This document shows positions 45,401-54,704 of a stretch of DNA of 64,000 nt, piece after piece. The first letter of the stretch is position 1; each line of letters begins with the position of its first letter. The stretch spans positions 355,988-419,987 of the forward strand of contig NZ_JXKM01000001.1 of the NCBI RefSeq assembly GCF_001885905.1, in the 5' to 3' direction. Origin of the DNA: Enterococcus devriesei (GTDB lineage Bacteria; Bacillota; Bacilli; Lactobacillales; Enterococcaceae). Below the pieces are notes generated by a model. That model did no database searches, had not been told where the DNA came from, and saw nothing but the letters and a program-made list of their open reading frames with translations. The position numbers and the translations under genes were made by a program.

Positions 45401-46210
45401 GTGTTGACGTCCTTTATGAGTAATGAAAAGAATGATGTGACTGTCAGCATCGTGACCCATAATAGCGATAAGATTTTTATGAGCTTGGATGCCTTGATCA
45501 CGACAATTGGTGATGCTTCAGCGATCCAAATTAAAATTTTTGATAATGCTTCTGAAGCAGATTATCGAGAACGCTTAGAAAAATATCTAGCCTATTCTTT
45601 TGTGACGATCACCTTTTATCCAGAAAATAAAGGCTTTGGCTTCGGCCACAATGCCAATCTGTTAGCTGCCGAAGGTTATGGAATTATTTTTAACCCAGAT
45701 ATTATTTTGTCTGAGAATCATTTAAACAAAATGGTTGCTCATCTAGCCCAGCATACAGACTGTGGCTTATTGGCACCGAAAATCTTAAATCAAGACGGGA
45801 CGACCCAATATTTGATTCGTAACCATTTAGACGTCTTTGATTATATATTGCGGTTTATTCCCTTTAAGTTTGTCAAAAAGAGCTTTCAAAAACGATTAGC
45901 GACCTTTGAATGCCGTGATTTGCCAAATGATCAGGATAGCTATGTGCGGATGATCTCCGGCAGCTTCATGGTGGTTGATCTAGCGAAGTTCAATCAGATC
46001 AAAGGCTTTGATGAGCGCTATTTTATGTATTTTGAGGACAATGATCTATGTCGTAAAATGGAAGCGGCAGGCTATAAGGCTCTGTACAGCCCACAATTTT
46101 CCGTCGTTCATTTGTACGAACGAGGAGCGGTTAAGAGCCGCAAATTATTTTTTATCTTTTTACAGTCCATGGGAAAATATTTTCAAAAATGGGGCTGGGA
46201 ATTTTTCTAA
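45401..46210 (+). CDS. GT2 family glycosyltransferase (rhamnosyltransferase-like, EpaB position)
   Basis: A 269-residue GT-A enzyme, soluble, without membrane helices. The nucleotide-sugar fold begins DVTVSIVTHNSDKIFMSLDAL, followed by IFDNASEADY, YPENKGFGFGHNANLLAAEG and the metal motif FNPDIILS, with SGSFMVVDLAKFNQIKGFDERYFMYFEDNDLCRKMEAAGY as acceptor-side signature. Similar proteins add L-rhamnose in rhamnopolysaccharide synthesis. The start is uncertain: GTG 45401 abuts the tagO stop, and ATG 45416 has no clear ribosome site either. Confidence 0.88.
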   Translation: MLTSFMSNEKNDVTVSIVTHNSDKIFMSLDALITTIGDASAIQIKIFDNASEADYRERLEKYLAYSFVTITFYPENKGFGFGHNANLLAAEGYGIIFNPDIILSENHLNKMVAHLAQHTDCGLLAPKILNQDGTTQYLIRNHLDVFDYILRFIPFKFVKKSFQKRLATFECRDLPNDQDSYVRMISGSFMVVDLAKFNQIKGFDERYFMYFEDNDLCRKMEAAGYKALYSPQFSVVHLYERGAVKSRKLFFIFLQSMGKYFQKWGWEFF

Positions 46211-46225
46211 ATCGGGAGGTAGGGT

Positions 46226-46963
46226 ATGCACAAGCAGTCCGCAATGCGGGTTTCCGTTTGTATGGCGACATACAATGGACGCCACTTTATTGAAGAACAA
46301 CTGAACAGCATATTCCCACAGCTTTCTACTAATGATGAGTTGATTATTTCCGACGACCATTCAACTGATGGGACGTGGGAATTTTTATTAGATTTGCAAA
46401 AAAGCGATACTAGAATTAAGCTTTTTCAAAACCAAGGACAGGGCTTGATCGGTAATTTTGCCAACGCTATTCAGCAAAGTAGCAACCCGATTATTTTTTT
46501 AAGTGATCAAGATGATGTTTGGCAGCTGGATAAAGTTGAAAAGACCTTGCCGCTTTTTGAAAATTCAACAACCCAAGTGGTCGTTTCCGACTTGATCATT
46601 GTAGACAACGATTTTGAAGTGCTGGTGCCGTCTTATCAAGCGATGCGTAAAACGCACTCCGGCTTTTGGCATAATCTTTTAAAGAGCAGCTACATTGGAG
46701 CGGGTATGGCCTTTCGTTCAGACTTAAAAACGACGATTTTACCGATTCCACCGGATGTGCCGATGCATGATATGTGGATCGGCTTGTTGGCGGATTATCA
46801 TCATGGTGTGGTTTTTATCCCAGATCAATTAGTCTATTACCGCCGTCATGGCCTGAATGCTTCAGAGATTAAAACGACCGCCTCACGAATTCAACAATTT
46901 AAATGGCGCTGGAATGCGTTGCAGTTGGTGAGAAAAAGAATAAAAGAAATCAAAAAAAAATAG
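46226..46963 (+). CDS. GT2 family glycosyltransferase (alpha-1,3-rhamnosyltransferase-like, EpaC position)
   Basis: A 245-residue GT-A protein: VSVCMATYNGRHFIEEQLNSI, IISDDHSTDGTWEFL, NQGQGLIGNFANAI and the metal motif FLSDQDDVWQLDK, ending with MHDMWIGLLADYHHGVVFIPDQLVYYRRHGLNASE. This pattern is typical of RgpB-like rhamnosyltransferases. GGGAGGT lies 5 bases ahead of the ATG. It ends the first short unit of the locus; a new promoter appears before rmlA. In E. faecalis an extra gene (epaD) is expected here and is absent. Confidence 0.88.
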   Translation: MHKQSAMRVSVCMATYNGRHFIEEQLNSIFPQLSTNDELIISDDHSTDGTWEFLLDLQKSDTRIKLFQNQGQGLIGNFANAIQQSSNPIIFLSDQDDVWQLDKVEKTLPLFENSTTQVVVSDLIIVDNDFEVLVPSYQAMRKTHSGFWHNLLKSSYIGAGMAFRSDLKTTILPIPPDVPMHDMWIGLLADYHHGVVFIPDQLVYYRRHGLNASEIKTTASRIQQFKWRWNALQLVRKRIKEIKKK

Positions 46964-46971
46964 CAAAAGGA

Positions 46972-47000
46972 TTCTTCTGTTACTGAACATCAGGTATAAT
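46972..47000 (+). promoter_or_regulatory. Promoter of the rml genes
   Basis: A perfect TATAAT (46995-47000) with a weak -35 TTCTTC (46972-46977, spacer 17). The leader then has two small hairpins, GCATC/GATGC (47011-47015, 47022-47026) and GCTTT/AAAGC, and TTACATTTTCAACAAGGAG before the start, which echoes the end of the recurrent leader element. Confidence 0.55.
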
Positions 47001-47071
47001 GTGTTCGTGTGCATCTGAAAGGATGCTTTTGTATAAAGCAAGCTATTACATTTTCAACAAGGAGCGTAACT

Positions 47072-47941
47072 ATGAAAGGAATTATTTTAGCTGGGGGCAG
47101 TGGCACTCGTTTGTACCCATTAACCAAAGCAACGTCGAAACAATTAATGCCAGTCTATGACAAACCGATGATCTATTACCCAATGTCAACCTTAATGTTA
47201 GCGGGAATCAATGAAATCTTGATCATCTCAACACCACAAGACACACCGAGATTTGAAAATCTATTTGGTGATGGTCATGAATTAGGTATCCACATCGAAT
47301 ACGCGGTTCAAGCAAGCCCTGATGGATTGGCGCAAGCCTTTATCATTGGTGAAGAATTTATCGGTGACGATAGCGTCTGCTTAGTTTTAGGCGATAATAT
47401 TTATTATGGCGACGGTTTATCACGGATGCTGCAACGGGCGGCTAAGAAAACCGAAGGCGCGACTGTCTTTGGCTATCACGTCAACGACCCAGAACGTTTC
47501 GGCGTTGTAGAATTTGACGAAGAGATGCGGGCTGTTTCCATTGAAGAAAAACCCGAACAACCAAAATCACATTACGCTGTAACAGGTTTGTATTTCTATG
47601 ACAATGAAGTTGTAGAGATTGCGAAAAATATTCAACCTTCTGAACGTGGGGAATTAGAGATCACCGACGTTAACAAAGAATATTTGAAACGCAATAAATT
47701 ATCTGTTGAAGTCATGAGTCGTGGCTTTGCTTGGTTAGATACCGGCACCCATGAATCATTATTAGAAGCATCGACCTTTATCTCGACAATCGAAAAACGT
47801 CAAAACTTGAAAGTCGCTTGTTTAGAAGAAATTTCTTATCGGATGGGCTATATTACTAAAGAACAATTAGTTGAATTGGCGCAACCGTTGAAGAAAAATC
47901 AATACGGACAATACTTATTACGTTTAGCAGAAGAGGATTAG
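47072..47941 (+). CDS. rmlA: Glucose-1-phosphate thymidylyltransferase
   Basis: RmlA (289 aa) makes dTDP-glucose, the first step to dTDP-L-rhamnose. The nucleotidyl-transferase signature is [37 protein letters not shown]; catalytic Asp lies in [12 protein letters not shown], with [23 protein letters not shown] and [15 protein letters not shown] further on. A frame to 47009 is open, but ATG 47072 with AAGGAG gives the family N terminus. The short one-base spacing to rmlC and 12 bases to rmlB mark an rmlACB operon. Confidence 0.97.
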   Translation: MKGIILAGGSGTRLYPLTKATSKQLMPVYDKPMIYYPMSTLMLAGINEILIISTPQDTPRFENLFGDGHELGIHIEYAVQASPDGLAQAFIIGEEFIGDDSVCLVLGDNIYYGDGLSRMLQRAAKKTEGATVFGYHVNDPERFGVVEFDEEMRAVSIEEKPEQPKSHYAVTGLYFYDNEVVEIAKNIQPSERGELEITDVNKEYLKRNKLSVEVMSRGFAWLDTGTHESLLEASTFISTIEKRQNLKVACLEEISYRMGYITKEQLVELAQPLKKNQYGQYLLRLAEED

Positions 47942-47942
47942 A

Positions 47943-48524
47943 ATGGGAAAAATTAAAGTAACAGAAACCAAGCTTAAAGATGTAAAAATTATCGAACCCG
48001 CTGTATTTGGTGATCATCGTGGCTTCTTCACGGAAAGCTTTTCAGTAGAAGATTTTAAAGCAGCCGGCATTGATTTTGATTTTATTCAGGACAATCATTC
48101 ACTTTCGACGCAACCAGGTGTACTTCGGGGCTTACATTTTCAAAAAGGCCAATCAGCCCAAACAAAATTGATTAGAGTAGTCACAGGCGCCGTACTTGAT
48201 GTGATCGTGGATATTCGAAAAGGCAGCCCAACTTATGGTGAGTGGGAAGGCTATATCTTGTCAGAACACAATCATCGTCAATTACTTGTTCCTCGTGGTT
48301 ATGCTCATGGTTTTGTGACCTTGACACCGGATGTGAACTTCATGTATAAATGCGACAATTATTATGACGCGGCAGCCGATGGAGGCATCTCATTTGCCGA
48401 TCCAGATTTAGCGATTGATTGGCCGATTGACATTGAAAAAGCCATTACTTCAGAAAAAGACGCGAAACAACCAACCTTGAAAGAATTTGAAGCTGAAAAT
48501 CCTTTCGTATATGGTGAGATTTAA
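47943..48524 (+). CDS. rmlC: dTDP-4-dehydrorhamnose 3,5-epimerase
   Basis: RmlC (193 aa) is a cupin-fold epimerase. Catalytic His is in VLRGLHFQKG (about residue 65), Lys in TKLIRVVTGAVLDVIVDIRKGSPTYGEW, and the second conserved region is LVPRGYAHGFVTLTPDVNFMYKCDNYY. Length is normal. It acts between RmlB and RmlD although encoded between rmlA and rmlB. Confidence 0.97.
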   Translation: MGKIKVTETKLKDVKIIEPAVFGDHRGFFTESFSVEDFKAAGIDFDFIQDNHSLSTQPGVLRGLHFQKGQSAQTKLIRVVTGAVLDVIVDIRKGSPTYGEWEGYILSEHNHRQLLVPRGYAHGFVTLTPDVNFMYKCDNYYDAAADGGISFADPDLAIDWPIDIEKAITSEKDAKQPTLKEFEAENPFVYGEI

Positions 48525-48536
48525 GGAGAGAATTAG

Positions 48537-49565
<1,029 letters not shown>

Positions 49566-49578
49566 TCCAAACTAAATC

Positions 49579-49602
49579 AGGCAGGTCTAACCTGCCTTTT
49601 TT
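49579..49602 (+). terminator. Terminator after rmlB
   Basis: AGGCAGGT and ACCTGCCT form an 8-bp stem with a CTA loop, followed by TTTTT. It separates rmlACB from rmlD, which must then rely on partial read-through or a promoter within 49603-49938 that I could not place. Confidence 0.85.
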
Positions 49603-49603
49603 G

Positions 49604-49880
49604 CCAGTTTTTCTTCGCGCTTTAGCGGGATTAGAAAAATGGTATGCGAAATGAGAATCAATCGAACTTTTTCGCCTTTTGAAAAAGTTCATTCTTATAA
49701 AGGAATGAGCTGTCAGTTTTGCTTCGCGCTTTAGCAGGATTAGAAAAATGGTATGCGAAATGAGAATCAATTGAACTTTTTCGCTTTTTGAAAAAGTTCA
49801 TTCTTAAAAGGAATAAGCTGCCAGTTTTGCTTCATATCTACCGTCACTAGAAAAATAATACGCGAACTGAAGCTGAAAAT
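49604..49880 (+). repeat. Tandem leader elements between rmlB and rmlD (two full units plus a degenerate third)
   Basis: Units at 49606-49714 and 49715-49822 (109 and 108 bases) are nearly identical; 49823-49880 is a diverged third. Each full unit has CTTCGCGCTTTAGC, GGATTAGAAAAATGGTATGCG, AAATGAGAATCAAT, a perfect hairpin (49664-49673 with 49681-49690; 49772-49782 with 49790-49800; arm GAACTTTTTC), then ATTCTT and a GGAAT(G/A)AGCTG end. The remainder up to 49938 contains only the rmlD ribosome site. No credible protein is encoded on either strand. Confidence 0.88.
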
Positions 49881-49938
49881 AGGTTCATTTATTAGCGCAA
49901 GGATACAAACTTTATATAGAAGTAAGGAGTAGATTTAG

Positions 49939-50784
49939 ATGATCTTAATTACAGGTGGTCACGGACAATTAGGTACAGAGCTGCGTCATTTGCTGGATGA
50001 AAAGAAAATCGAGTATGTTTCAACCGATGCGGATGAGTTAGATATTACCGACAAAGAAGGTACATATAAATTCATCACCGATATGAAGCCAGAAATCATT
50101 TATCATTGTGCAGCCTACACCGCCGTTGACAAAGCGGAGGATGAAGGCAAAGCGTTAGATGAAAAAATCAATGTCGATGGCACACGAAATGTGGCTGAAG
50201 CAGCCAAAGCAGCAGGTTCAACATTGATTTATATCAGTACGGACTATGTCTTTGACGGGACAAAAAAAGAGGGTATGTATCAGGTCGATGACGCTACCAA
50301 CCCGCTAAGTGAGTATGGCCGGACCAAGCTTTTAGGCGAAAAAGCCGTACAAGAAATTATGGAGGATTATTATATCATCCGTACTTCCTGGGTCTTTGGT
50401 ATTTATGGGCATAACTTCATTTATACCATGCAAAATTTGGCGAAGACGCACGATCGTTTAACCGTTGTGAATGATCAATTTGGTCGTCCAACTTGGACAC
50501 GGACATTGGCAGAATTCATGACGTATGTGATCGAAGAAAAAGCACCATTCGGCGTTTATCATTTGTCCAATGAAAATAGTTGTTCTTGGTATGAGTTTGC
50601 CAAAGAAATTTTGAAAGATACAGATGTAGAGGTAGCGCCAGTAACTTCGGCAGAATATCCGCAAAAAGCTACTCGTCCTCAATATTCAATCATGGACTTA
50701 GAAAAAGCCAAAGCGCTAGGCTTTGAAATCCCAACCTGGCAAGAAGCTTTAGCAAGCTTTCTTGAACTAGAAGCGAAACAATAA
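49939..50784 (+). CDS. rmlD: dTDP-4-dehydrorhamnose reductase
   Basis: RmlD (281 aa) reduces the 4-keto sugar to dTDP-L-rhamnose with NAD(P)H. MILITGGHGQLGTELRHLL, CAAYTAVDKAEDE, YISTDYVFDGTKKEGMY, YGRTKLLGEKAV with the catalytic Tyr and Lys, RTSWVFGIYGHNF and PTWTRTLAEFM are all present. AAGGAG precedes the ATG. It completes the dTDP-rhamnose pathway begun by rmlACB on the other side of the repeat block. Confidence 0.96.
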   Translation: MILITGGHGQLGTELRHLLDEKKIEYVSTDADELDITDKEGTYKFITDMKPEIIYHCAAYTAVDKAEDEGKALDEKINVDGTRNVAEAAKAAGSTLIYISTDYVFDGTKKEGMYQVDDATNPLSEYGRTKLLGEKAVQEIMEDYYIIRTSWVFGIYGHNFIYTMQNLAKTHDRLTVVNDQFGRPTWTRTLAEFMTYVIEEKAPFGVYHLSNENSCSWYEFAKEILKDTDVEVAPVTSAEYPQKATRPQYSIMDLEKAKALGFEIPTWQEALASFLELEAKQ

Positions 50785-50804
50785 GAAAGCTCGAGGTGAG
50801 AAGT

Positions 50805-51665
50805 ATGTTTAAAATGGTCGTGGTACTTTACAATATAACATTCTCTGAATCGTCAACGATTATAAGCTTGAATAAACTTCTTGCCTCAGAAGCTTTTCCT
50901 GAGATACGAGAAGTTTTAATTTTTGACAATAGTCAAAAAGCAAGTGAGCCACAAGGTTTAGACCAACGCTTCGCGTATTATCACAGCAAAGAAAATGTTG
51001 GCTTGGCCAGAGCGTATAATCGAGCGCTGGAAGAAAGTAAGGAAGAGATAGCTTGGCTGGTTACCTTAGACCAAGATACCACGCTGACTGGTGACTATTT
51101 AAACGAACTAATCTCTTGCTCCGCCAAAGTTTCCGACTCGACCGTAGCGATTGCACCGATCATAAAAGATCAGGACCAGCAGATTTCACCGGTTCGCAGT
51201 GATACTCTGCGGCCGTTACATAGTGCATTACCTCAAGGCAACCAAACATATTCCAGTGATATTATGGTGATTAATTCAGCAACTGCTTTGCGTACCGGCT
51301 TCTTAAAAAAAATCGGCGGCTACAATTTAGAATTCTCACTGGACTATTTGGATCATTGGCTAAGCTGGCGGATTTTTGCAGAAGGAAAAGAGGTAAGGGT
51401 TTTAAAAGTAGAACTTCAGCATCAGCTATCAGTGCTTAATTATGCAGAACACATGAATTTTTTTCGCTATCAGACAATCTTGCAAGCAGAAAAATGTTAT
51501 TATTCTTTATATGCAACAAATTTATTTTTCAAATATCGTCAGCAATTATTCCTTCGCGGGGCGAAACAATTAGTGACTGGAAAATTTAGATATGCACAAC
51601 GCACATTTATTTTTTTATTTTTGGGAGGAAAAGATGGAAAGCAGAGCACAAAAGAGAACGGCTGA
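50805..51665 (+). CDS. GT2 family glycosyltransferase (rhamnosyltransferase-like, EpaI position)
   Basis: A 286-residue GT-A enzyme: FKMVVVLYNITFSESSTI, LIFDNSQ, ENVGLARAYNRALEES, the metal motif TLDQDTTLTGDYL, and NSATALRTGFLKKIGGYNLEFSLDYLDHWLSWRI. This fits rhamnosyltransferases that extend the rhamnan backbone. ATG 50805 lies behind GAGGTGAG; an upstream in-frame GTG falls inside that site. The 3' end overlaps the next gene by 32 bases. Confidence 0.87.
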   Translation: MFKMVVVLYNITFSESSTIISLNKLLASEAFPEIREVLIFDNSQKASEPQGLDQRFAYYHSKENVGLARAYNRALEESKEEIAWLVTLDQDTTLTGDYLNELISCSAKVSDSTVAIAPIIKDQDQQISPVRSDTLRPLHSALPQGNQTYSSDIMVINSATALRTGFLKKIGGYNLEFSLDYLDHWLSWRIFAEGKEVRVLKVELQHQLSVLNYAEHMNFFRYQTILQAEKCYYSLYATNLFFKYRQQLFLRGAKQLVTGKFRYAQRTFIFLFLGGKDGKQSTKENG

Positions 51666-53751
51666 TGATTACCAAAAAAATGAAAAAAAGAATCCGCTCC
51701 TTTATATTTTGGATGTAATAATAAAATTACGATTCGTACTTGCTGTTATTGCACTATTTCTAATAATCTTTTTTCGTTTGAATGGTAGCTCTATTACAAA
51801 TTGGAATGGACAGCTACACGACCAAGATCATGGAAAAAAGAATACTGTACTGTTAGGAAAGAGTCGAATTATCAGAAGTGATGAATGGATGGTTCAAACA
51901 CCATTTTATGGGTCGCAGACAGAAAAAGGGTTTCCTGTTCATAATGATTCCTTTTCTCCTAATGGTCAGAACATGATCATTGCTTATAATGCTCCAGTGA
52001 AAGACTTGACTGTTATCGGTAAACCATTTAATTGGGGATTTCTTTTTTTGAATAGGGATCAAGGATTTTCCTGGTATTGGGGATTTAAGCTCATCAGTAT
52101 GATTTTACTTGCCTTTGAATTAATCATGATTTTAACGAAGAAAAATAAATATCTTGCTTTTGTTGGCGCTATTGCCATTTCTTTTTCATCAGGCGTTCAG
52201 TGGTGGTTTATGCAACATTTGGGAGATTTAGTTTTTTATTCATTAGGATTGATGGTCTTCTTCTATCAGTATTTTAAACATCAGGATTCAGTTCTGCTGA
52301 AATTTTTGAATGCTTTATCGTGTGCAATATTGGGTATCGGTTTCATCCTAGTTTTGTATCCAGCGCATCAAGTAACTTTTGGCTATTTACTATTGTTCTT
52401 CTGGCTCGCGACATTGATTCATTTCAAGGGTAGATCCCGTATGAATCGGTCCGACATTTTAATTATCGGCAGTGCAGTCGTCCTAGTAATAGTTTGTTTA
52501 GGCCATTTCTATTTAATATCTAAAGATGATTTGGCGACTACTTTAGGGACGCTATATCCAGGAAAACGGGTCAGTACGGGTGGTCATTTCGAGTTTGAGC
52601 AATTATTTTATTACTTCACGAACTGGAAACTTCCCTTTAAAGATAGTGATAGTTTGTTGAATATGAACGAATTAAGCTCATTTTACAATATTTTTCCGTT
52701 GGTCTTAGTGCTAAGTCCCTTCCTGTTAGGCAAGCAATCGAATAAGCGTGAGTGGCTTAAAGAAAATGCTATAGGTGTTAGCTTAATGCTGTTTTGTTTG
52801 ATGATGTTGGCTTGGTTATTTATTGGTCTGCCGGTTCCCTTAGCCAAAATATCATTACTATCTTACGTTCCTAATTATCGTGCTGTACAGGTATTTAGTT
52901 ACGCTGCAATGCTTCTTTCCTTTTGGTTCATTGGTCTTGTTTGGAGAAGTAGAAATCTTATTCCAATAGTAATCAAGATTACAGTTCCTGCGTTACTTTC
53001 AATTTTCTATTATATAATCATCAGAAATACTGAGTTAGTCAAATACCTAAGCAATACTGAAATTTTCTTGTCAGTTGCCGGTTTGCTACTTTTAATGTTA
53101 CTAGCTCTGTTCAGGCAGAAGCTACTATTTAGTTTAGGTCTACTTGTATTGATTGGTTATACAGGTTTTACGGTCAATCCAATTAATCAAGGGACAAGTG
53201 CCTTATATGGTAAGGCTTTAGCGACTGAAATTAGAAAAATAGAAAAAAAAGATCCCAATCAACTTTGGGTATCTGAAGATAGTTTGTATAACTTTACTCC
53301 CGCGCTAGGTGTGAAAAGTTTCAATACAGTAATGTTTACTCCCGACATCAAAACTTGGAAAGAAATTTTTCCAGATGGGAAGGAAGAGGAAATTTATAAT
53401 CGATACGCTCATGTAAAAGCCAAAGTAACGGGAGAACCTACGAGTCTTAAATTAGTGACTGCAGATAGCTTTGTAGCAAGTCTCAATCCTAAAATGTTGG
53501 AAAAACTTGGCGTGAAATATATTATTAGCCGAAGAGACCTATCAGTTTATAATATTGATAATATTTCCTTTACAATCGTAAGTGATCGATCTCCTGACAA
53601 TTACAGTATATTCCAAGTACATTATAATTATTATGTAGATCCTAAATCGATCCCTCCAATCGATAATTCTCAAACGTACACTCAGGAGGGCTTTGATAGT
53701 AACCAAAATTATATTCCAAATTATGATGGATATAATCAACCAACTTATTAA
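51634..53751 (+). CDS. Large polytopic membrane protein, possible GT-C-type transferase (EpaJ position)
   Basis: A 705-residue protein with a basic N terminus, a first helix (about 25-45), an extracytoplasmic loop of about 100 residues (NGSSITNWNGQLHDQDHG, SDEWMVQTPFYGSQ), about ten further helices to residue 520, and a soluble C-terminal domain rich in Tyr and Asn. The layout, with an acidic motif in the first large loop, recalls GT-C lipid-linked-sugar transferases, but I recognise no signature and claim no activity. ATG 51634 is behind GGGAGGAA. Base composition is visibly more AT-rich than the rml genes. Confidence 0.7.
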   Translation: MESRAQKRTADDYQKNEKKNPLLYILDVIIKLRFVLAVIALFLIIFFRLNGSSITNWNGQLHDQDHGKKNTVLLGKSRIIRSDEWMVQTPFYGSQTEKGFPVHNDSFSPNGQNMIIAYNAPVKDLTVIGKPFNWGFLFLNRDQGFSWYWGFKLISMILLAFELIMILTKKNKYLAFVGAIAISFSSGVQWWFMQHLGDLVFYSLGLMVFFYQYFKHQDSVLLKFLNALSCAILGIGFILVLYPAHQVTFGYLLLFFWLATLIHFKGRSRMNRSDILIIGSAVVLVIVCLGHFYLISKDDLATTLGTLYPGKRVSTGGHFEFEQLFYYFTNWKLPFKDSDSLLNMNELSSFYNIFPLVLVLSPFLLGKQSNKREWLKENAIGVSLMLFCLMMLAWLFIGLPVPLAKISLLSYVPNYRAVQVFSYAAMLLSFWFIGLVWRSRNLIPIVIKITVPALLSIFYYIIIRNTELVKYLSNTEIFLSVAGLLLLMLLALFRQKLLFSLGLLVLIGYTGFTVNPINQGTSALYGKALATEIRKIEKKDPNQLWVSEDSLYNFTPALGVKSFNTVMFTPDIKTWKEIFPDGKEEEIYNRYAHVKAKVTGEPTSLKLVTADSFVASLNPKMLEKLGVKYIISRRDLSVYNIDNISFTIVSDRSPDNYSIFQVHYNYYVDPKSIPPIDNSQTYTQEGFDSNQNYIPNYDGYNQPTY

Positions 53752-53770
53752 TTCTAAAGAGATTTGTAAG

Positions 53771-53818
53771 AAGCAAGGAGAAGCCAAGAGTTTTTGGTGC
53801 TTTCTTGCTTTTTTATTT
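53771..53818 (+). terminator. Terminator after the 51634-53751 gene
   Basis: AAGCAAG and CTTGCTT form the base of a bulged stem with inner AGCCAA/TTGGTGCT, followed by TTTTTTATTTT. Confidence 0.85.
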
Positions 53819-53840
53819 TAGTTTATGTAAAATTGGAATG

Positions 53841-53869
53841 TTGATTTACGTATTGCAGAATAACATAAT
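53841..53869 (+). promoter_or_regulatory. Promoter of the ABC exporter unit
   Basis: TTGATT (53841-53846), 17-base spacer, CATAAT (53864-53869), directly after the terminator and 18 bases before the permease start. Confidence 0.65.
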
Positions 53870-53887
53870 AGAAGGGTTTATATAATT

Positions 53888-54691
53888 ATGAGAAGTTTAC
53901 TATCTTTTACAAGAGAAATAATTCAAAATCGAAAATTAGTTTTTCAGTTTTCAATTAACGATTTTAAAGCACGTTATGCTGGCTCCTTTTTCGGAGTACT
54001 TTGGGCGTTTGTTAACCCACTTGTTACCGTGTTAACGTATTGGTTTGTTTTTGGCTTTGGATTGAAAGCAGGCTTGACGGATGGAAAATATCCATTTATT
54101 GTCTTTCTAATTACAGGGATGGTTCCTTGGTTTTTCTTTTCAGATACGATTATGACTTCAACCAATGTTTTTAGGGAATACTCTTATTTAGTCAAGAAGG
54201 TGGTATTTAATATTCGCATTTTACCAACTACTAAGGTATTAGCGAACTTATATACACACTTATTTTTTATTTTGATTACATTAATTGTATCAGCAGCTAA
54301 TGGATTTTTTCCAACTGCTCACACGTTGCAACTATTTTATTATATTTTCTGTCTGTGTGCATTTCTTACTGGGCTGACTTGGATTACTTCTTCAGTGCAA
54401 CCATTCTTTCCAGACGTCATGCAAATAATTAATATCTTTTTACAAACAGTTATGTGGACGCTGCCGATATTGTGGAGTCCCAGCGCTTTTTCACCTAGAA
54501 TTGTTTCGGTGTTAAAATTGAATCCTTTATTTTATGTAGTTCAAGGATACCGCGAATCATTTCTAAGTGAGGGCTGGTTTTTTGAACATTGGAAAATGAG
54601 TATCTACTTTTGGGTATTTACTTTAGGAATGCTTTTAGTTGGAGCGATGATATTTAAACGTTTGAGACCACATTTCTCAGATGTACTATAA
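53888..54691 (+). CDS. ABC-2 type polysaccharide export permease
   Basis: A 267-residue membrane protein with about six helices and the family region NDFKARYAGSFFGVLWAFVNPLVTVLTYWFVFGFGL near the N terminus, GMVPWFFFSDTIMTSTNVF, and the C-terminal KLNPLFYVVQGYRESFL. This is the TagG/Wzm type that flips or exports undecaprenyl-linked polymers. A weak GAAGGG site lies ahead of the ATG. The partner ATPase gene follows after 13 bases. By position it matches an Epa transporter permease. Confidence 0.93.
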   Translation: MRSLLSFTREIIQNRKLVFQFSINDFKARYAGSFFGVLWAFVNPLVTVLTYWFVFGFGLKAGLTDGKYPFIVFLITGMVPWFFFSDTIMTSTNVFREYSYLVKKVVFNIRILPTTKVLANLYTHLFFILITLIVSAANGFFPTAHTLQLFYYIFCLCAFLTGLTWITSSVQPFFPDVMQIINIFLQTVMWTLPILWSPSAFSPRIVSVLKLNPLFYVVQGYRESFLSEGWFFEHWKMSIYFWVFTLGMLLVGAMIFKRLRPHFSDVL

Positions 54692-54704
54692 GGAGCAAAC
54701 GATT

